Origin: Solanum dulcamara
Lineage: Eukaryota > Streptophyta > Magnoliopsida > Solanales > Solanaceae
Direction of reading: 5' to 3'
Assembly: GCF_947179165.1 (NCBI RefSeq)
Contig: NC_077247.1
Coordinates: 10,987,501 to 11,051,500, forward strand
DNA: 64,000 bases
Shown: one piece after another, positions 24,659 through 36,739 of the stretch
Layout: the number at the start of each line of letters is the position of its first letter
Numbering within the stretch: the stretch's first letter is position 1
Notes under the pieces: model-generated
What the model was told of the DNA's origin: nothing
What the model saw: the letters and a program-made list of their open reading frames with translations, nothing else
Database searches by the model: none
Position numbers and translations under genes: made by a program

Positions 24659-24839
24659 AATTACTCCAGGTGGTATGGCTCAGCCAACTGGGTCAGTTTC
24701 GGGTTTGTCTTTTTCTGTGGCTATGTGCCCGATGGGGTGGGGAATGCAGATACCAGCAGGCCGTGGTGGAGGCTATGGAGGAGCTTTCAATTCTAGCGGC
24801 CCTTCTAATCGTATATTTGTATTAAGAACGTTCTTATGA
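24573..24839 (+). pseudogene. gag: gag zinc-knuckle and tail fragment in the chimeric element
   Basis: In a different frame from the protease/RT piece, it reads ACFSCGHQGHITRECPHK, an intact CX2CX4HX4C knuckle, followed by a Gly-rich tail (RGGGYGGAFNSSGPSNR) as in gypsy gag. In an ordinary element this lies upstream of the protease; here it lies downstream of the RT start, which shows the order was scrambled. The junction is near 24595-24605. Confidence 0.75.
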
Positions 24840-25468
24840 GTTACTACAGCCTTGTCGGCCTGTATGTTTCTTTTTCTTGAATATCTGTTAAGTGTAAGTA
24901 GGAGACATGTTATGCATCGTTAGCCGGGGTACATGTGGGTGTCCGGTTCGGACACCCATCATGGCCTACGGGGATGGGTCGTGACAGTACCTTTAGAGCT
25001 TGTGGGAGTACAGTTGGATGTATTTAGTGGTAGATTACTTTAGTTAGTCCTTTATACACTCATGTGCATCTTATTATTACATTATACTTTTCCACTCTTG
25101 GCCTCTATTCTGATTCGGAGATGGGGTGAGTACAAGGCATTTTGTACTATTTCAGTCTCTATCTGTATATATTTAGTAGTCTTTTACATTTTGAGATAGT
25201 TTAGTTTTTGTGGTCTACTTTGGGGACTTATACTATTTTGATTAGATAGCTTTATACTTGTGACTTTTAGGTTCTGCGAGGGATCACTTGTGTATATATT
25301 TGTTTTGGTTTTGCCTTCTGCTGAATTATCTTGTTTATGTTAGAATGGCTTATTCTTATTTAGTTTCTACCCTTAAACCTATTACTAGTTGTTCTGGATT
25401 ATGAGTTGGCTTACCTATTGGGTTATAGTAGGTGTCATCATAACCTAAGAAATCGACTCGTGATAAGT

Positions 25469-25480
25469 TGGTATCAGAGC
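25469..25480 (+). other. Primer binding site of element C
   Basis: TGGTATCAGAGC three bases after the 5' LTR end, complementary to the 3' end of initiator tRNA-Met. It confirms that 21416-25465 is a 5' LTR. Confidence 0.85.
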
Positions 25481-25672
25481 CCTAGGTTTACTTGTCTCAC
25501 TTGTATAGAGTTAACGTCTAGTAAAGTCCTGCGGATTAGTACGTAGACATTTGTGACATTTCTTTGAGAGGCTATAGGATGTCGTTAGGAAAATTTTCTC
25601 TTTTGTTTTGATTTTGTGCGGCGGGTGTCTTACTGGTTTCTTGGAATCTCACTTGTTACACTCTTTTGTCGG

Positions 25673-26760
25673 ATGGCTCACACGTGAGGCAGAGCAGTCG
25701 AGTGTGATGCACCCTGGCTCACAGAAAAAGCCCTAGCACTAGCCCATTACAGAGATGAGGCTCTTAAGACCAAAGAAGAGCCACAAGCAGCTTATGTACC
25801 TCCACAGTCGGTGAGGCCAGGACCAGCCCAACCATCATCCACACCAGCTACTAGACTAGAGATTCAGGATATACTCACCCAGATCTTGGAAGCTAATAGT
25901 CAGATAAGACAGACACCAGTTCCATCCCATGCGCTACAGGGTCATCCTACAGCAGTAGACCTAGAGGGCTAGCCACCACCTACTCATGTGGCCGCATAGT
26001 CAGTTATAGATGACAGGGTCATGCCACTGCGCGAGCAGAAGATACTAGGGTATTCTAGAGGCTTTCACCACCTGTGTTCTTTGGAGCAACAGAGGAGGAT
26101 GCCCATGAGTTTTTAACTACCTACTAGGAGCAGCTTCAGTCCTTAGGCCTTGTGGAGTCTAGAGGAGCCGACTTCACAGCACATTAGTTCTATGGACCCT
26201 CCAGATAGTGGTGGCACTTGTAGTTGTAGTTTAGGCCAGCTGGGTCACCTTCCATATCTTGGGATGTGTTTTCAGGGGATTTCCTAGCCCGATATATACC
26301 ACCAAGCATCAAAGAAAGGCTTCATGACCAGTTCTCCAGATTGGAGTAGGGATCCATGATCGTCTTAGAGTACGAGATGAGGTTCTATGAGTTGTCCCGC
26401 TATGCCACTATAATTCTACCCATGGAGGAGGAGAGAGTTTGCTTCTTTGTACGTGGGTTGAGGTATAGATTGAGAGTTGATATGGAGCATCTAGCTTCAA
26501 TAGGCCATTCATTTCTGGATGTGGTCGACCATGTTCGATCCATGGCGCATATGCATTACGAGGCCCAAGAAAGCAGCGATAAGAAGCCTCACTACCAAGG
26601 AAGCTACAACGGTTCCCACACTAGGGGAATCATATGATAGATCCCGCTACAGATTTCTATAGGCCAGTCTAGCCAGCCTGTTTAGGCTGCATTTCCACCT
26701 TCTAAGGGAAGCCAGCATTAGCAGGATGGTTCTAGCAAGGGCCAGAGCTCGAGAGGATTA
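25673..26760 (+). pseudogene. gag: gag pseudogene of element C
   Basis: A start at 25673 is followed within a few codons by stops. Readable capsid parts include FFGATEEDAHEFLTTY, IPPSIKERLHDQFSRLE and the open stretch 26356-26637 (MIVLEYEMRFYELSRYATII, EEERVCFFVRGLRY), which is the retrotransposon gag domain. The region after 26640, where the zinc knuckle should lie, is too decayed to recognise. Confidence 0.8.
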
Positions 26761-27083
26761 AATTTTCTCCTATCCTACTGTAGTCAGGTTATTAAGGTTA
26801 GTATTAGGGTGTTATGGTTGTTGATCACTTTATCACTAGTCCTAAGAGTGCCCTAAGCATGGGTGAGGGGTGATTGTGTCAACTCTTCTAATAGTTATAC
26901 CAGTGATAATAGTGCTTTCTCTAGTTAGAGGTGGAGCTCCAGATTAGGATCAACAGGGTGGCCGACAGGGTGCTAATGGTGGATCACGAGAAGATAGTTC
27001 AATAGGTAGGTCAGATGTACTGGGCAACGGTGTACAAGGCCATTTCTATGAGGCTCCAGTGAGGGCAGAGCCTAAGGTATCTG

Positions 27084-28000
27084 ATGATGTCATTACAGGT
27101 ACACTTCTATTATGCCACCAGTCTACTTATATATTTATTTGATCTAGGATCCACTTATTTATATGTATCTGTCTATTATGCGCCCCGATTGGGTATGAGA
27201 TCGGAGTCTTTACCGGATCCTGTTCATGTTTTCACCCTAGTAGGTGAGTCTTTAGTAGTAGATCAGGTGTTGCAATCTTTCTTACTGACTATCCAGGGTT
27301 ATGATAGTAGAGTTGATCTTTATCTACTAGATATGCTAGACTTTGATGTTATGGGCATGGACTAATTATCCCTTTACCATGCGATCTTAGATTGCTACGT
27401 CAAGACCATTACCTTAGCCATGCCTGACATCCCTCCAGTGTTGTGGCAGGGTGTCTACAGTCATACACCAATTGGGATTATCTCTTTTATGTAGGTGCAA
27501 TGGTTGCTTGGTTTTGAATGTCTAGCTTACTTGGCATTTATACATGATATTAGTAAAGATAGCCCTTCAGTTGACTCATATCCTATGGTTAGAGATTTTG
27601 TGGATGTGTTCCTTACGGACCTACCTGGCTTTCCCTTAGAGTATGATATTAACTTTGCCATAGAGTTGGAGCCAGGCACCCAGCCTATTTCTATTCCACC
27701 TTATCGGATAGCACCTACAGATCTTACAACACCGATATAAACCAGATGAGTCTCATGTGCTCCAGTATGATTTGGTTCAGTTGGATGATTGTCTGACTTT
27801 TGTAGAGGAGTCAGTTGCTATTTTAGCCAGAGATGTCAGGCAGTTATGGTCGAGAGCCATTCTTGTTGGTAAGGTCCATTAGAGGCATCGTCTAGTCAAG
27901 GAGGCTACCTGCGAGACTGAGCAAGAGATGCAGGAGCAGTTCCCTGGCTTATTTGAAACTTCAGGTATTTCTCAACTCCTACTTTCACGAACGAAATTAC
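27084..28000 (+). pseudogene. pol: Element C pol remnant: protease, RT start, then pol C-terminus
   Basis: Positions 27084-27365 are protease-like, with FDLGSTYLYVS where active relatives have DPGST (the catalytic Asp is kept), and FDVMGMD near the end. Positions 27495-27720 are the linker to RT (FPLEYDINFAIELEPGTQPI, then IPPYRIAPTDL). At about 27725 the sequence jumps straight to the chromodomain-like tail (EESVAIL, then EATCETEQEMQEQFPGLFE). RT, RNase H and integrase are missing. Confidence 0.8.
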
Positions 28001-28017
28001 TTTTTAGTAGTGGTTGT

Positions 28018-31003
28018 TGTAAGGAACCTCTATCATTTTTTTACTAATGCCTCATTTTCATAGTTTAGAGCATTCCTATGGAGACCCCAAGTCATTTGTC
28101 ACTTACTGCCACTGACTGTTCGGTTGCTTGGTCGTTGACTTGGGTTTTTTGCCCATTTCCCTGTTTTGGAATTTTTAAAACTTGAAAAGTTAACTTTAAT
28201 CAAAATATCAGGTTAACGATCTCATAAAGGTATTCTGATGGTTCCATCAGCTAAAAGATAGCCAAATTAGGCTAGTAGCATAGTCGGTTTGAGTATTAAG
28301 GCATTCGGTACAAGCGTAGGGCCATTTGGCGTTTTAACCTTTGAAATTTGGCCTAAGTTTGACTTTGGTCAACATTCTTGAAAAGTGCACTCGGATGAAA
28401 AAAAATTCAGTGCGGTTAGTTCTGGAATGTTGAGTATTATCTAGAACGACCCTTTACTCGCTTCTCGAGGCTTCCTATCTAATCCTGAGCCTCATTATGA
28501 AAATTGGCTAAAATGGCACTTGGTTGTGGAACCCACTTTCAGTCAAAATGTCCTCGTATGGAAATTTTGACTGCGCCATTGAGTCTGAAATGTCAAACTT
28601 AGCAGGATCGCATATCTATTTTATTTTTATCGGTTTCTAAATGAATCTCGAGCACTTTATCGGAGACTTTAAAAATGGAAATAATATGCGGGTGCACTAG
28701 TGCACTATATCTGGTGCACCCTCGCCTATAAGACAACCATTTTCATCTTTTCTTCTAAATTTCAAAGTTGAACATCTTGAGTTATAAAGCTCCAAATTGG
28801 GTAATTCAAGAGTCTAGGTTGTGAAATTTTTTGAGGAGAACACATTGGTGAGCTTGAAAGCTGTTTTGGAACCTTTGTTTGAGGTAAATTCTCATTTTCA
28901 CCTGCTGCCATGGCAACTTTGTGAACTCAATTATGGGATATTATGGGACTTGATTTCTCCCTCATTCTAAGTCCGAATTTGATGATTCCAGTAGAAAATT
29001 TGAGTAGTTTTTCATGGATAGCATCGTGGTGTTGTCGAAAATTACTATAGAATTCCCATTTCTGGTAAATTTACTGATTTCATTTGTTGTCCCATTTCTA
29101 GTTATTGAGAAAATCTGAGATTTGCTTGCATGTTGACTTTGTGATGTGTTCGAACCCCGAATTGTGTTCCATTTGGGGGCATGAGCTCAGGGAACTTATT
29201 AGGACCAATTTTTGGGGTTAATTCCAAAATTCCTAGTGCGGGTCCCACATCCCCATTTTGACTCTAAAATTGGTTCTTTTTTGTTTTATGTGTTTTAGTG
29301 TCTAAATGACCGTAACGATATTGTGATTCTATTTTTAACAACATGAATGATTTGAGGCCGTTCGGGAGGGAAAAGCTCCAATAGAGCAGTTTGTAATGCT
29401 CGTATTTGGCGTACAAGTAGGCTACAACTTTATTTCCTTTAGATTGAGCTTGATAATATGATTTCATGTTGGTTAGTTGGAATTTGGGTTTGGTAGCTAT
29501 TGAATCATGCATAGGTGTTTAGAATTTATGTTTTAGACCTATTTTGGGGATTATCGGATCACTGTGAGCATGTCTTGTACTATTATTTTATTGACTATGC
29601 TATGGGGAGTATTTCTATACTTTTTTACTATTTATTGGAAGTATTTTGGGCCTTAGCCTAGGTTTGACTAGTACTTGCCTTAGAACTGCATCATTCGGAC
29701 CCGATCGGTCTTTGTTTTGCCCCAGCATTGTTTCAGCCGGTTAGATCCATGTAGGATTATATAGCAAACTTATGTTTGATAGTTTGATCCTTATCTAGGA
29801 GATACGCTTGCTCCGATGATAGTTTGACCTTATTTCTTTGATTTTATGATTTTGTGAGTTACGTCGCCAATACTTGTTTCATTCCGTGATTGGAGGTTAG
29901 CTATGGATTCATCCTCAAGAATTACATTGGTTGGGTAAGTGTGGATGGAATTCCATAGATGTTATGATTATGGATCGATTGGTATCCCTTCTGCAGCTAC
30001 ATGGTACTTTTACCAGGCATCCAGATTCATGCTCCGACCCTGACCTTATTTTAATTTCAAAGAGCATTTAGATTCAAGCTCCAACCTTAACCACTCAGAT
30101 AATCATATAGAGCATCCGATTGGGGGTCCGACCTTAGTTACTTTGTACTTGCAGTTGGTTACTTGGATACTTTTGGAGAGCATCCGGTATGAGGTCCTGC
30201 ATCCGTTCAGTCAAATTCTATTGGTGATGGTTGAGGTTTAGGTTCAGTACACTCTGGTTTTGAGTCCTCAGATTCAGTTCTCTTTAGTTATAGCTATTTT
30301 GTGTACTCATCGGTCTAATGGGGGTCCGTTAGAATTTTTATTTAAACCTGCGCACGAGTGTATCTTCTAGGCTTATGGGGGTCCAATTAGGTGTAGTCTA
30401 GTTGTAGATTACTTTAGTTAGTCCTTTGTATACTCGTGTGCATCTTATTATTGCATTATAGCTTTCTACTCTTGACCTCTCTTCTCCTCTATTCCTTCTT
30501 TTCATTTTGCCTTTACGTTCCAAGTTCAGTCAGCCTATGATACCAACTAGGTACCTGTTATTTTGGTACTCATACTACACTTTCCATCTTTTTGTGATGC
30601 AGGTTTGAGCAATAGTGGTCAGCGTTGATATCAAGCCTACAGCAGTCTGATACGTAGATCGGGTGAGCATATGGATTTTTTTACTATTTCAATCTCCATC
30701 TGTATATATTGACTAGTCTTTTGCATTTTGCAATAGTCTTGTTTTTATGGTTCACATTTGGGACTCGTACTCTTTTGATTAGACAACTCTATACTTATAA
30801 CTTTTAGGTTCAGGGAGGGATCTCTTGTATATATATTCGTTTTGGTTTTGTCTTCTGCTAAATGGTCTTGTTTATGTTAGAATGGCTTATTCTTGTTTAG
30901 TTTCTACCCTTAAACCTATTACTAGCCGTTCTGGGTTATGGTAGGCTTACCTGCTAGGGGATATAGTAGGTGTCATCATGACCTTAAAAATTAGGTCGTG
31001 ACA
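28018..31003 (+). repeat. 3' LTR of element C (complete, 2986 bp)
   Basis: Begins TGTAAGGAACC and ends AAATTAGGTCGTGACA. Aligns by eye with the 5' LTR throughout, with scattered substitutions and small gaps indicating an old insertion. Confidence 0.85.
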
Positions 31004-31679
31004 CTATTGATATATATTTCGAGTTATTACCTTGATATTGATGAGCTCGAGGGTTATTCCGAGCGTCCCGTAATATTTTTGGAATTATTATTACATCTTT
31101 TTTATGTTGTATCTTATACACTCTTCCAGTATTTTGTGAGTTAAGGCAATTATTGGGGTTATCTGATGTTGTTGGGTTATTTGGTCTTGTATGTTCTCCC
31201 CGTACCTCGATGCATTCGTAATTGTAGTTTATGACTGATATATGCATCGGTCGGCCTATGATGCCTATTGGGTACCCTGTATTTTGGTACTTATATTGTA
31301 CTTCTGCATCCTTTTCATGCAGCTCCTAGTTCGAGCCACCCCAGCACGCGCTTGATCATCCATAGTTGTGTAAGATTCGGATTATTGTGAGCTCCCGACG
31401 TTTAGAGACTTGTTGCTTTCCATCTTTTGTACTAACTTGTACTTGTATTTTTGGATAGTCAGTTCTGTATTGTCTCTATATATATTGTCAGATTTTTTAC
31501 TTAGTAGATCATATATGGGTTACACCAGGTTCGGGGTTCGGTCTAGCGTAAGTTCGTCAGTTTTGGTCACTTTTTATATTATATTTACATATCTATACCT
31601 TCTTTTTTTTAGTTGGATTTGACTCTCCTACTCGAGAGTTATAGTAGGTACTATCATGGCTTGGATTCGGTTCGTGACA
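31004..31679 (+). repeat. 3' LTR of element H, right part
   Basis: Resumes the H LTR after element C and ends GGATTCGGTTCGTGACA at 31679. With 19357-21415 this gives an LTR of about 2.7 kb. Directly afterwards the sequence changes to pararetrovirus-like coding remnants. Confidence 0.7.
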
Positions 31680-31683
31680 ACAT

Positions 31684-32536
31684 GATGCTATCATATTTTC
31701 AAATTTTGATTCAAAATTGGGCTATTGGCAAATTAAAATTTCTGAAAAAGATAAATATAAATCATCTTTTAATATCCCAATGGGACAATATGAAATGAAT
31801 TTCATGTCTTTTGGTTTAAAAAATGCCCCTTCATAATTTTAAAAGATTATGAATGATCTATTTAACCCTTTTAGCAATTTTATTATTGTTTATATAGATG
31901 ATATTTTAGTATTTTTGAAAACCTTAGAAATGCAATTTAAGCACCTTGATTTATTCAAGAAAATTATAATTCAGAATGGTTTGGATATATCTAAGACAAA
32001 AATACAACTTTCCAAACAAATGTCAGTTTTTTAGGGCACAATATTGAAAAAGAAAAAAATATTCCTACTCAAAGAAGTATTCAATTTTCTTCTAAATTTT
32101 CTAATGTCATAACTGATTAAACCCAGCTCCAATGATTTTTGGGAAGCTTAAATTATATTTCCCCTTTTATAAAGGATTTACCCAAAGATACGATCATTTT
32201 ATATGATAGGCTCAAAAAACAATCCTAAAGCTTGGACTGATGGTCATAATGAAGAAGTAAAACATATTAAGACTAAGGTTAATAACCTGCCCTATCTCAC
32301 TTTAGCTAATCCAAATTGGCAAAAAATCATAGAGACAGATGTTGCAGATATTGGTTATAAGGAAATTTTAAAACAAATCTCTCCTAAAGGGCAAGAATAC
32401 CTTATCTGGTTTTATTCTGGAAAATGGAATAATAGCTAGGAGAATTATGCTACTGTAGCCAAAGAAATATTGGCCATAGTGAAAAGTGTATTAACATTTC
32501 AAGGTGACAATATAATCAAAAGTTTATTACTAAAAT
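31684..32536 (+). pseudogene. Endogenous pararetrovirus (Caulimoviridae) RT/RNase H relic
   Basis: Very AT-rich and unlike its neighbours in base use. Conceptual translation resembles the polymerase of plant pararetroviruses integrated in Solanaceae genomes: the RT palm with the YIDD catalytic motif (codons 31891-31902), the RT thumb/connection, and an RNase H-like end near 32280-32500. Most pieces share one frame (open at 31849-32034 and 32203-32439) but stops interrupt it, and at least two frame shifts lie between 32035 and 32203. It is cut on the left by the H LTR and on the right by element F (possible target AAAAT, 32532-32536). No coat, movement or protease region is seen. It is a dead fossil. 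Confidence 0.8.
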
Positions 32537-33247
32537 TGTCACGACCCGAACTAGGGTCAAGCCGTGACATGGTGATCAAGATTCGAGGGACCCCATCCAA
32601 TCCATCTTAGCATACATCGCATACATAAGGTAAAGATTATGATAATGAAAGCGGAAGTAAACTTCAAGGGAATGGGACTAAGGAATAGAATCGATCAACC
32701 CATATATGAAGGGACTACATCATGACATTGTCTAAACATACATTTAGTTTAATCTTTGGTGGGGGATTAGGACAAGCTCCTAGCTCACCCAAGACAATAG
32801 AAGAAATTCAAGTAAACATCAAGAATAAAAATCATGTCCTTGATAGAATGAAGACTCACCAACTCCTTGAAATTTAAAGCAACTCTAGCCACGAAGAGGC
32901 TGATCGTGAGTGTCGTCTGTCCCAACACTAATAGAAAATGTAGGCAAAATATGTGTTAGTACATAGAAGGTACTAAGTTTGTGACAGATGCATGAACAAG
33001 TAAAGGAACATGAGCAATATGCCAAGAGAAGCATGACCAATTATATTGAACATAAGTAAGCCTTAAAAACATTTGGAAACATGTGAAAACTCTTGGTCAA
33101 TGCATAATATAAGACTTCTTCATAAACTCATAGCTTGACTTCAACTTGTGTGGGATAAGACCTTTAAATGTCATCTTAGATCATGTGCACTATAAAATGG
33201 AATCTGATGGAACCCTCATCGAGAAGGAGGAGGTTACCTTGCTAGGG
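32537..33247 (-). repeat. 3' LTR of element F, left part
   Basis: Starts on the plus strand TGTCACGACCCGAACTAGGGTC, the reversed LTR 3' end. It is interrupted by element B and resumes at 42853-43466. Total LTR length is about 1.33 kb. Confidence 0.75.
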
Positions 33248-36200
33248 TGTCACGACCCAACCTCGTAGGCCGCGACTGGAGTCCGACCTGGACCCCCGTA
33301 TATGTAACTGTCAAATATAGCCAAATTGAACTATGCATAATGTGATACTACACCCAAAAACCCCAATGGGTCAAAACCTTTCCATATATCTTTAGCCTCT
33401 TTCACTTGTATCATAACATGAAAGGGCAAGCAAGCGGATAGGGCTACCATAACAAAATAACCTTTACAACACGACATACAGGCATAGCTGAAACAAACTT
33501 ATAAACAACCCACACACACATATCTACAGACCTCTAAGATAGTAATGGTATCATATGGTGGGACAGTACCCCCTCCATACTCCTGAACAAATAAATATAT
33601 ACATAGGAGGACTAGTACCCAAAAAGCTAGGCTCCAGAACAGTGGAGCACTTCCAACATGGCTGAGCGGAAATCCTAAGCTAGCGGATCTCTAAAATAAA
33701 TATCTATACTTGTGGGCATGAAATGCAGCCCCCCAAAGAAAGGGGTCAGTATGATATATTTACTGAGTATTAAAGCATAAAACATCATAACTGGGATAAC
33801 AACTAAAATAGGGATGCAGGAAAACAAGTATAACAGTTAACAATCACTATGCCTGCATCTTAGGGCATGTAGTTATATACATTATCATACACTATACCCA
33901 ACCCTCTAGTGAACTCGGTGTCATAATCGTTTCATCATACTAACATGTCATCATATCATCATGTATATCACTTCATCACATCATCGTATACGGCATTATA
34001 TCATCATATACGGTATAACCTGATCGTATGTGTTATCACATCACATCTGGTTTATTATGGGGCTCGGGGTCACAAATGTATCACTATATTTCTATATACA
34101 TACCTACATAAAATATCCAGACCTTTAGTGAGGGACTCGATAAAGAGAGTAGGGTACATCAATAGCGTTCCCGCATTTTGTATATGCGTACCATACCTCG
34201 CCCTCTAGTGAGGGACTCAGTGTTCCTTCCTTATATCCCCATATATCATACCCAGCTTATTATAGGACTCAATGTCATAATTATCATATTTTATCCATCT
34301 CGGGATGCGGTGAATACTCGTATCATTGTCGCATCATTATATCATCACATTATCATATCATCATATATAGAATCCCCTTCTCATATGTGGCATCACCCAT
34401 TACATCACGGTATTATATCGCGTTCGGCCCGAGACTCAATGAAAGAGGTAGTAAATCTACTCATGATATTAGGCTCGGCCCCATGTGGGACTCGGTGAAA
34501 AAAGGGTTACCGTATGCATGGGTAGAGTAGTGAGAAACCATATGCAACTAAATCATCTCTTGAGACTCAATGAAACAGTCAAGTCAACCATCACCTGAAG
34601 ACCAGGGAAGTAATTATCCGAAGTGCTCTTTAGATGTCATTAGGAATTACATCAATTGGGGCCTCAGGAATCACAGACGTACATCAAGAAAATACCACAT
34701 AGCTTATGCAAGCAAAGACACAACTTATGCAATCAGAAACATTTATCACTGTAGAGCCTTTAGGAAAAGGAGCTGGCATCTCCACTTACTATTCACTATA
34801 TAGAAGGCTCGAGAATAGTAGTTTAACTACTTTCAGGCTTTTAATGTTCAGAAGTGACTACAGTTCATGAGTTATACTCAGAGATCATAATTGGAATTAC
34901 CTCTAAACCCATATCATATATCATTTCACTTACAATTAAGCCATTCAAAAGGAAAGAAGAAATTGGCTTTACATGTACTACTTTTCATCACATAGAAGAC
35001 TTAAAGACAATAACTCAGCTATGGCAGGAGTTCTAACATCAAGAAGTGGACAAGACTTATGAATCATACTTGGAGTTTTATGAGTGAAATTATCCTTACA
35101 TTTCATATACATATCAATCGTAACTTACATTTAAGTTATGCCAAAGAAAAGAAGGGATAGTGCCACATACCTTTTATCGATTGCTTTTAACCCGACTTGT
35201 CTCATCATCCTCTGGACCTATTTAACACGAAGGTAATACTAATATTAATAAACTTTAACTTTCCATCTTTTACATTCACAACTAAGCACCCATAGAAATT
35301 AATTCTTTATTCGCCTTCCTTGACTAGTCTCGACTAGTCTATTAGTTCATTAAAAGTTAACGGAATTCGGGCAGCATCTCCTCTATAACTTGCCCTATCC
35401 GAACTTCCCATTATACTTTCAATTAGTACAGCCAACCAAAAATAACAACCAGAAGCCAATACACAATTATACCACTTCAACATTACACCAAACAAGTCCC
35501 AAATAGCCCGCTCAAAACTACGACTCCAAAATATGGTTTTCAATCTTTATTTCGTAAAATCTTGACCACACAAAATGGAGTGTCATGTGGCTGTAACCAG
35601 CAGCACTTATACCCAAATTTAGACATGTTTCCATCCCTGCAACACCACAAAACAATTCCCAAATGACACTAGTTACATTTTAAGCCACTAGAATACGTCA
35701 AAACAATCCCTACATGACCTACAACTTCCTTCATCCGTAACGTCCATATTTTCATGTCTCCAACACATTTTTACACACCCATAACATGATTAAACCCTTT
35801 CCCAAATGTGGGAGGAGAGAATCAAACCTTACCTTGCTGAAAATTTCCTTTGAAAGCTCCCTAACGCGCTGAAAACCGATGGGTTGTTCGTTGCCCTATC
35901 TTGCTGCCCCAAAAATTCAATTTACGCTATTAAACACCGTTATATAACCATAGGATACCTGAAATAATTAAATCATGGAACAAAATCGGAAGGCTTACCT
36001 TGTTCTTGTGGCTGTCGTGACTCTCTCTTCTCTTTCTCAAGTTTTCTCTCAACTTTTCCAAGTCCAAAATGCTGAAAATGAAAGCTTAGTCATAAGACTA
36101 AGTATATATATCCCTTCTTTGGATGTTACATGTGTTATCCCCCTAGGGGTGACACGTGGAAGCCCCCTAGGGGTGACATGTAGAAGCCCCCTAGGGGTGA

Positions 36201-36709
36201 CACGTGGAAGCCCCCTAGGGGTGACACGTGGAAGCCCCCTAGGGGTGACACATGGAAGCCCCGTAGGGTGCCACCTCAACCATGCAGTCTAGAGCTGCCA
36301 TGTGGCAGCGTGGGGTCCACCCCAAGTAGGTGAGTCACCTACTTGGTCCATGTAGGTGCGTCACCTACTTGTCACCTGCTTGTTTCATTTCCATGGGTTC
36401 ATAATCTCATCTTACTTTTAGAACCTATGTATTTCTTGCTACTTAAGCTCGACATGTACTCAAGTAGCTTAATTACGTAGGATATCCAAGTTGGTAGCTT
36501 ATGCAATTAGATTGAGTCCTATGACTCATTACTTAGCCTCCAACTCCTTTCGGATTCTTATAGCCCTATTTCCAATCTTCCTTATTATGGGGTATCTTAT
36601 TCTCTTTTTCTTAGAGTTATTTGATAGCATGATAGACAGTCTAAGTCACGTGGCCACTTTTAAGAAGATTAAGAAAGTGTTCCAAAGTAAAAAAGTATGG
36701 GGCATAACA
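33248..36709 (-). repeat. 3' LTR of element B (3462 bp)
   Basis: Near-identical over most of its length to 39479-42852. It includes CATCATAT-rich and GACTCGGTG-type short repeats around 33900-34500 and a 24-bp tandem array at 36139-36275. Open frames such as 34570-34803 have a counterpart in the other LTR only because the LTRs are copies. Confidence 0.9.
36139..36275. repeat. 24-bp tandem array with G-box motifs in LTR B
   Basis: Five full copies and one partial copy of CCCCCTAGGGGTGACACGTG plus GAAG, starting at 36139, 36163, 36187, 36211, 36235 and 36259. Copies 1, 3 and 4 hold ACACGTGG, the plant G-box/ABRE core bound by bZIP and bHLH factors. Each copy also holds the palindrome CCCCTAGGGG. 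The other LTR has only about two degenerate copies (42373-42414). Confidence 0.85.
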
Positions 36710-36739
36710 TCCTTCCCCCCTTTAGAACATTCACTCTCG

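Larger units (their letters stand above)
23757..24986 (+). mobile_element. Chimeric 1230-bp element with inverted LTR-type ends
   Basis: Flanked by a perfect 5-bp duplication GTACC (23752-23756, 24987-24991). Both ends are TGTCACGACCC pointing outward, and similarity continues for roughly 35-40 bp (GTAGGC shared further in). These ends resemble the 3' end of A/B-type LTRs; here the element has two such ends facing opposite ways. Inside are rearranged gypsy pieces: gag tail plus protease start on the minus strand (23800-23914), protease body and RT start on the plus strand (23861-24600), then a gag CCHC knuckle and gag tail on the plus strand (24585-24830). The C 3' LTR lacks the insertion. 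Confidence 0.85.
21416..25465 (+). repeat. 5' LTR of element C with a 1.23-kb insertion
   Basis: Starts TGTTATGAACC, ends CGACTCGTGATA immediately before AGTTGGTATCAGAGC. It parallels the 3' LTR (28018-31003) along its length except for the insertion at 23757-24986. The 3' LTR therefore supplies the empty site. Confidence 0.85.
21416..31003 (+). mobile_element. Element C: internally deleted Ty3/gypsy chromovirus inserted in LTR H
   Basis: Plus strand. 5' LTR 21416-25465, primer binding site 25469-25480, decayed gag, a protease piece, the very start of RT, then a jump to the pol C-terminus, and 3' LTR 28018-31003. H LTR sequence lies on both sides. Flanking pentamers CCGTT and CTATT agree at only three of five bases, so the target duplication is not clean. 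The element lacks RT, RNase H and integrase and could only have moved with help, unless the deletion came after insertion. Confidence 0.8.

Noticed and set aside
35975..36292. 105-codon frame with a signal-peptide-like start in LTR B
   Set aside because: Its second half is a translated 24-bp tandem array and the copy in the other LTR diverges there; antisense to the element.
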